Source of the DNA: Albugo candida | Taxonomy: Eukaryota > Oomycota > Peronosporomycetes > Albuginales > Albuginaceae | Direction: 5' to 3' | Assembly (NCBI GenBank): GCA_905220665.1 | Contig: CAJNAR010000110.1 | Span: forward strand, 1 to 21,721 | DNA: 21,721 nucleotides | Part shown: positions 18,938-21,721 of the stretch, piece by piece | Numbering within the stretch: position 1 is the first letter of the stretch | Layout of the letters: the number at the start of each line of letters is the position of its first letter | The notes under the pieces: model-generated | What the model was told of the DNA's origin: nothing | What the model saw: only the letters and a program-made list of their open reading frames with translations | The model's database searches: none | Translations under genes and position numbers: made by a program

Positions 18938-19212
18938 GGTGTATATCACGGAAAAAGCTAGTAGCTATATTACAGAGGTGGCTAATTGCTGATTGAACGG
19001 ACGACGATTCGGACAGGTCGCATATTGCCTGCGCTATTGTGTCACGATACGAACGTAAATTAGAAAGTTTGGATAACGTTTATTTCAATTAAGCCTTACA
19101 TTACCCGCACTGATGCTGCATTTTCGTCTGGATCTGTCGGAATCGTCTTCTGTTCGATCAGCGATTAGCCACCTCTATAACATAGCTATTAGCCGTTTCC
19201 GTGATATACACC
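18938..19212. mobile_element. 275-bp MITE with about 80-bp inverted ends
   Basis: The left end GGTGTATATCACGGAAA (18938-18954) is matched exactly by the inverse of 19196-19212. The inverted similarity continues inward for about 80 bp (18938-19018 against 19131-19212) with roughly a dozen mismatches, including the shared core AGAGGTGGCTAAT. The middle (about 19020-19130) has no coding potential. I could not find a convincing target duplication at its borders, so the family is unassigned and the edges may be a few bases off. Confidence 0.8.
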
Positions 19213-19779
19213 GCTGTTAGTGCGCAAGTTTGTTTCTTTCGAAGGTAGTGTTTCTATAAAGACATACGTATTGAGATTACCATGGTGCTGGGCCAATCGT
19301 AACCCGAAGATCATTTGGTGGCTCTTACAGGACCCAAAGATGCGTGCGGCGCCAGCAAGAAGAAATGGAAGTCCATCTCCAGTCCTGCCCTCGTTAAATA
19401 TTTGTGTTCAGGCCATTATGTTTGTTACTAATTTGGGTAGCAAGATACTTTTGGCCATTGTTCAAATAAAATACAACCTAGACACAATTTTATGGTTTGG
19501 TGGCGTCAGGATACCGCAATGAAGGACTGTCAAGAGCAAGATATACTGTTTTATCAATTTTGGAACATTTTGTATGTATTTCTATGCCTCAAGCTAGCTT
19601 AGGTATTCAAGGTAGTCAGTTGTTCTAATTCTGGTAATATAGACATCTCCAGATGAGATCTCAACTGTTCTATATCGCAATGGCCATTCTTTGATTCAGA
19701 AGGGAGGTTTCACTATTTACACCTTTATACATCTTGAACACTTCAATGCCTAATTTATGTTGAATTTACACATAAAGAA
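19213..19779. other. No supported gene
   Basis: One plus-strand frame at 19220-19522 (100 codons) begins with a non-ATG codon and has no recognised motif; this length is expected by chance. Nothing else was noticed. Confidence 0.5.
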
Positions 19780-19974
19780 ATGATCGACGGCTGGAGATGG
19801 TGTACATGGATCTTATGCCACATACTGGCGGGTTATTTGCTGAGTGTACCTGTAGATGGAATTGAGGCAAGGAACGGTATCATTAGGTTTAATATTCAAC
19901 TCGCTGACTGTCGAAATTTCTCAAATGAAACAAGAAGCGTGTACAGACACAAGAGTACTAGTACATTGCTTTAG
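19780..19974 (+). CDS. Possible small secreted protein, 64 aa
   Basis: This ATG-started frame of 64 codons opens with a hydrophobic segment (residues 7-23, CTWILCHILAGYLLSVP) and a plausible cut near VDG or IEA, so the predicted product would be a secreted peptide of about 40 residues with one mature cysteine and one N-glycosylation-type sequon (NFSNET region). No initiator-like element is clear upstream. Length alone is not significant; the signal-peptide-like start is the only reason it is listed. Confidence 0.22.
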   Translation: MIDGWRWCTWILCHILAGYLLSVPVDGIEARNGIIRFNIQLADCRNFSNETRSVYRHKSTSTLL

Positions 19975-21721
19975 ACATTACCGCTACATCATCTCTATTG
20001 AGAAGAAATGAAACAGCAAATAAATAAATGTTGCCCTCTGCGAACTCGCACTCGTGCTGCCGAACAAAAATACGAGCCCGGATCTAGCTCGTTTTCTTCC
20101 GAAAACATAAGCACGGTAAGGATATAGTCGTCCAAGAACTCTACAATAAAGAGACGAGCATTTTTTGGATCGCATGACAGCCGTTTATAATTTCGCAAGC
20201 CAACGAAAAGATAGATGAGATGGAATAATACGACGCAAGAAAATTAAGCGCCTGAAGAAACCAGAACTCATTGAGAGCAGTTATATCCGCGTTTTAGCTC
20301 TGATCCCATCTCAATTTAGTAAAGCTATTTATTATACGTGTAGGCACTTACATAAGCCTTTTCTTGCATCAGATACTTGCGCGCAATCAGCGTTGACTAC
20401 CTTCACATATTGTCGGTGGCATTCGTCTGTATTGCAATCATGATTCATTTTCCGTCTGATCAATCTTTTGACATACAAATGCGTAGTTATTATCTCTCTC
20501 TAATTCCCGCGACCACTCAAGGCAACCAATTCCATGAATTTTTGGGTACAAGATGATGCGGACTCAAAAGCCCTGGATACGAAATGTACCAGGAGCGAAG
20601 GGTTTATTAGACATAGAGAGTAAACGCTTTATTTTTTACAACTAGAGCCTCTTCGATGTTGTCTACCTCTAAAATCAACCTCCTTAAAGCACGGATATTG
20701 TTACGCCTTCGCACAAAAGTTCTTGCTTTTGCAAGTCGTTGACTTTCCTTAAAAATCCGACATTTCTACTTTTGTACTAAATTCCAACGTCTGCAACCTT
20801 AAATTTGCGGATGAATTAAAAGTCCCAAAGTGATAATTTGAAGCTGCGGAATTGAATCTCCTTACAGGCATTGAAAACAATCAATCAAGGGTTCATCTTC
20901 ATAATGTGTCTATATATTCGCATCGAGCGAATTGAAAAAAAGAATATTGCCAAGGAAGAGAATGCAAAGAATTACGATACCCGTCCATAATTTCGCTGAA
21001 TTCTTCGTCTCAGCTATAAGTGATGGTCATACCAATACATCACAATGGTTAAGTGGTCAACTGCATCGGAATCACGTCAAGGTGTCAAAATCAGATCTCT
21101 TTAATCCTTTATATCAAAATGTTGATTCGATGAAGCAGGAGGTGAATTGATTCTTTGATAAAAGCACAGATGGGCCTAATGTAAATTTTCATGCTGGTGA
21201 TTACGAGCGAAGACAAAGTTTGAACAAGTAAACGTATTGTTTGGTACGAAGCAGGCTGCATCAAGTGCTTTGTCCAGTATTTTTGTCAAATTACGGGCAT
21301 ATTACCCATGCGCTTGCTCAGGCAACGTCTATCGCTTCGTGCAGCATTCTGCATGATGCAATGGGACGACATGTGATTCCCGAGTGCCATGAAACCGCTT
21401 TTCGTACGTATCGTAGCAGCTTTATCCGCTTGATGTGTTTATGATTCAACACGGTGCTACTAACACGTGTGGGTCAGGTATTTGAGCTTGTTCGTGGGCT
21501 TCTTCAGCAACTTTAATAGATGAGTTGCGGTTATTCGGGTTCATATCTTGATTCGCACAAAACAGCATTGTTCTAGTCTTTATCTTAAAGCTAAAGAACA
21601 CTCGGAGACACCATATATAGTACTTACTAGGCAAGGAACTTGCACCGAAGTCAATGAAACAACTGCTTCAGAGATGGATCAAAGTCAATCAAACTAAAGT
21701 ATGCTGGCAAATCAATTTATC
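19975..21721. other. 1.7 kb without a convincing gene (right edge)
   Basis: Frames of 62-72 codons occur at 19984-20198 (minus), 20932-21150 and 21241-21444 (plus) and 21446-21634 (minus); most have non-ATG starts. On the plus strand from 20932 to about 21350, open stretches continue through single stops and frame changes (for example past the TGA near 21148), which could mark an old gene relic, but I recognise no family in any frame. Confidence 0.45.

Overview
This is eukaryotic DNA of moderate AT richness (about 40% GC by eye), poor in genes and rich in repeats. It has no operons, no bacterial ribosome-binding sites and no intact tRNA or rRNA gene. Two observations suggest an oomycete. A 16-base match to the oomycete initiator/flanking promoter element lies 45 bp before the best gene, and that gene encodes an intronless secreted orphan protein of the kind common in plant-pathogenic oomycetes. 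White rusts such as Albugo would fit the composition, but species is not resolved. The window also carries a decayed DDE transposase of a family I associate mainly with fungi, so a fungal origin is not fully excluded.

Layout. 1-2264: no firm gene, but one 180-codon ATG-started reading frame on the minus strand (1023-1565) is longer than chance would usually give. 2265-3830: a 95-bp minisatellite of 16 units with decayed fragments at its upstream edge. 3853-3868: the initiator-like element. 3898-4674: the one confident gene, a 258-residue protein with a signal peptide. 4675-12008: about 7.3 kb with no convincing gene; a pair of overlapping frames at 9257-9834 may be a broken secreted-protein gene.

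12009-14704: a 2.7-kb composite DNA transposon. Its long terminal inverted repeats are built of three or four tandem modules and are bounded by TTA target duplications (PIF/Harbinger-like, no transposase seen). A 467-bp MITE with a clean 8-bp target duplication has inserted in its left arm, and the centre holds tRNA-derived SINE-like pieces. 14845-17196: a DDE transposase pseudogene in at least six frame segments, with two recognisable spliceosomal introns and remnants of all three catalytic acidic residues. 17197-18937: nothing firm. 18938-19212: a second MITE with about 80-bp inverted repeats. 19213-21721: no firm gene; a 64-codon frame with a signal-peptide-like start lies at 19780-19974.

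Reading the window as a whole: it looks like a gene-sparse, transposon-rich compartment containing a candidate secreted (possibly effector) gene. The point most worth following is that the minisatellite ends about 22 bp upstream of the initiator-like element, so it occupies the upstream promoter of that gene. Repeat-number changes there would alter promoter spacing without touching the coding sequence.
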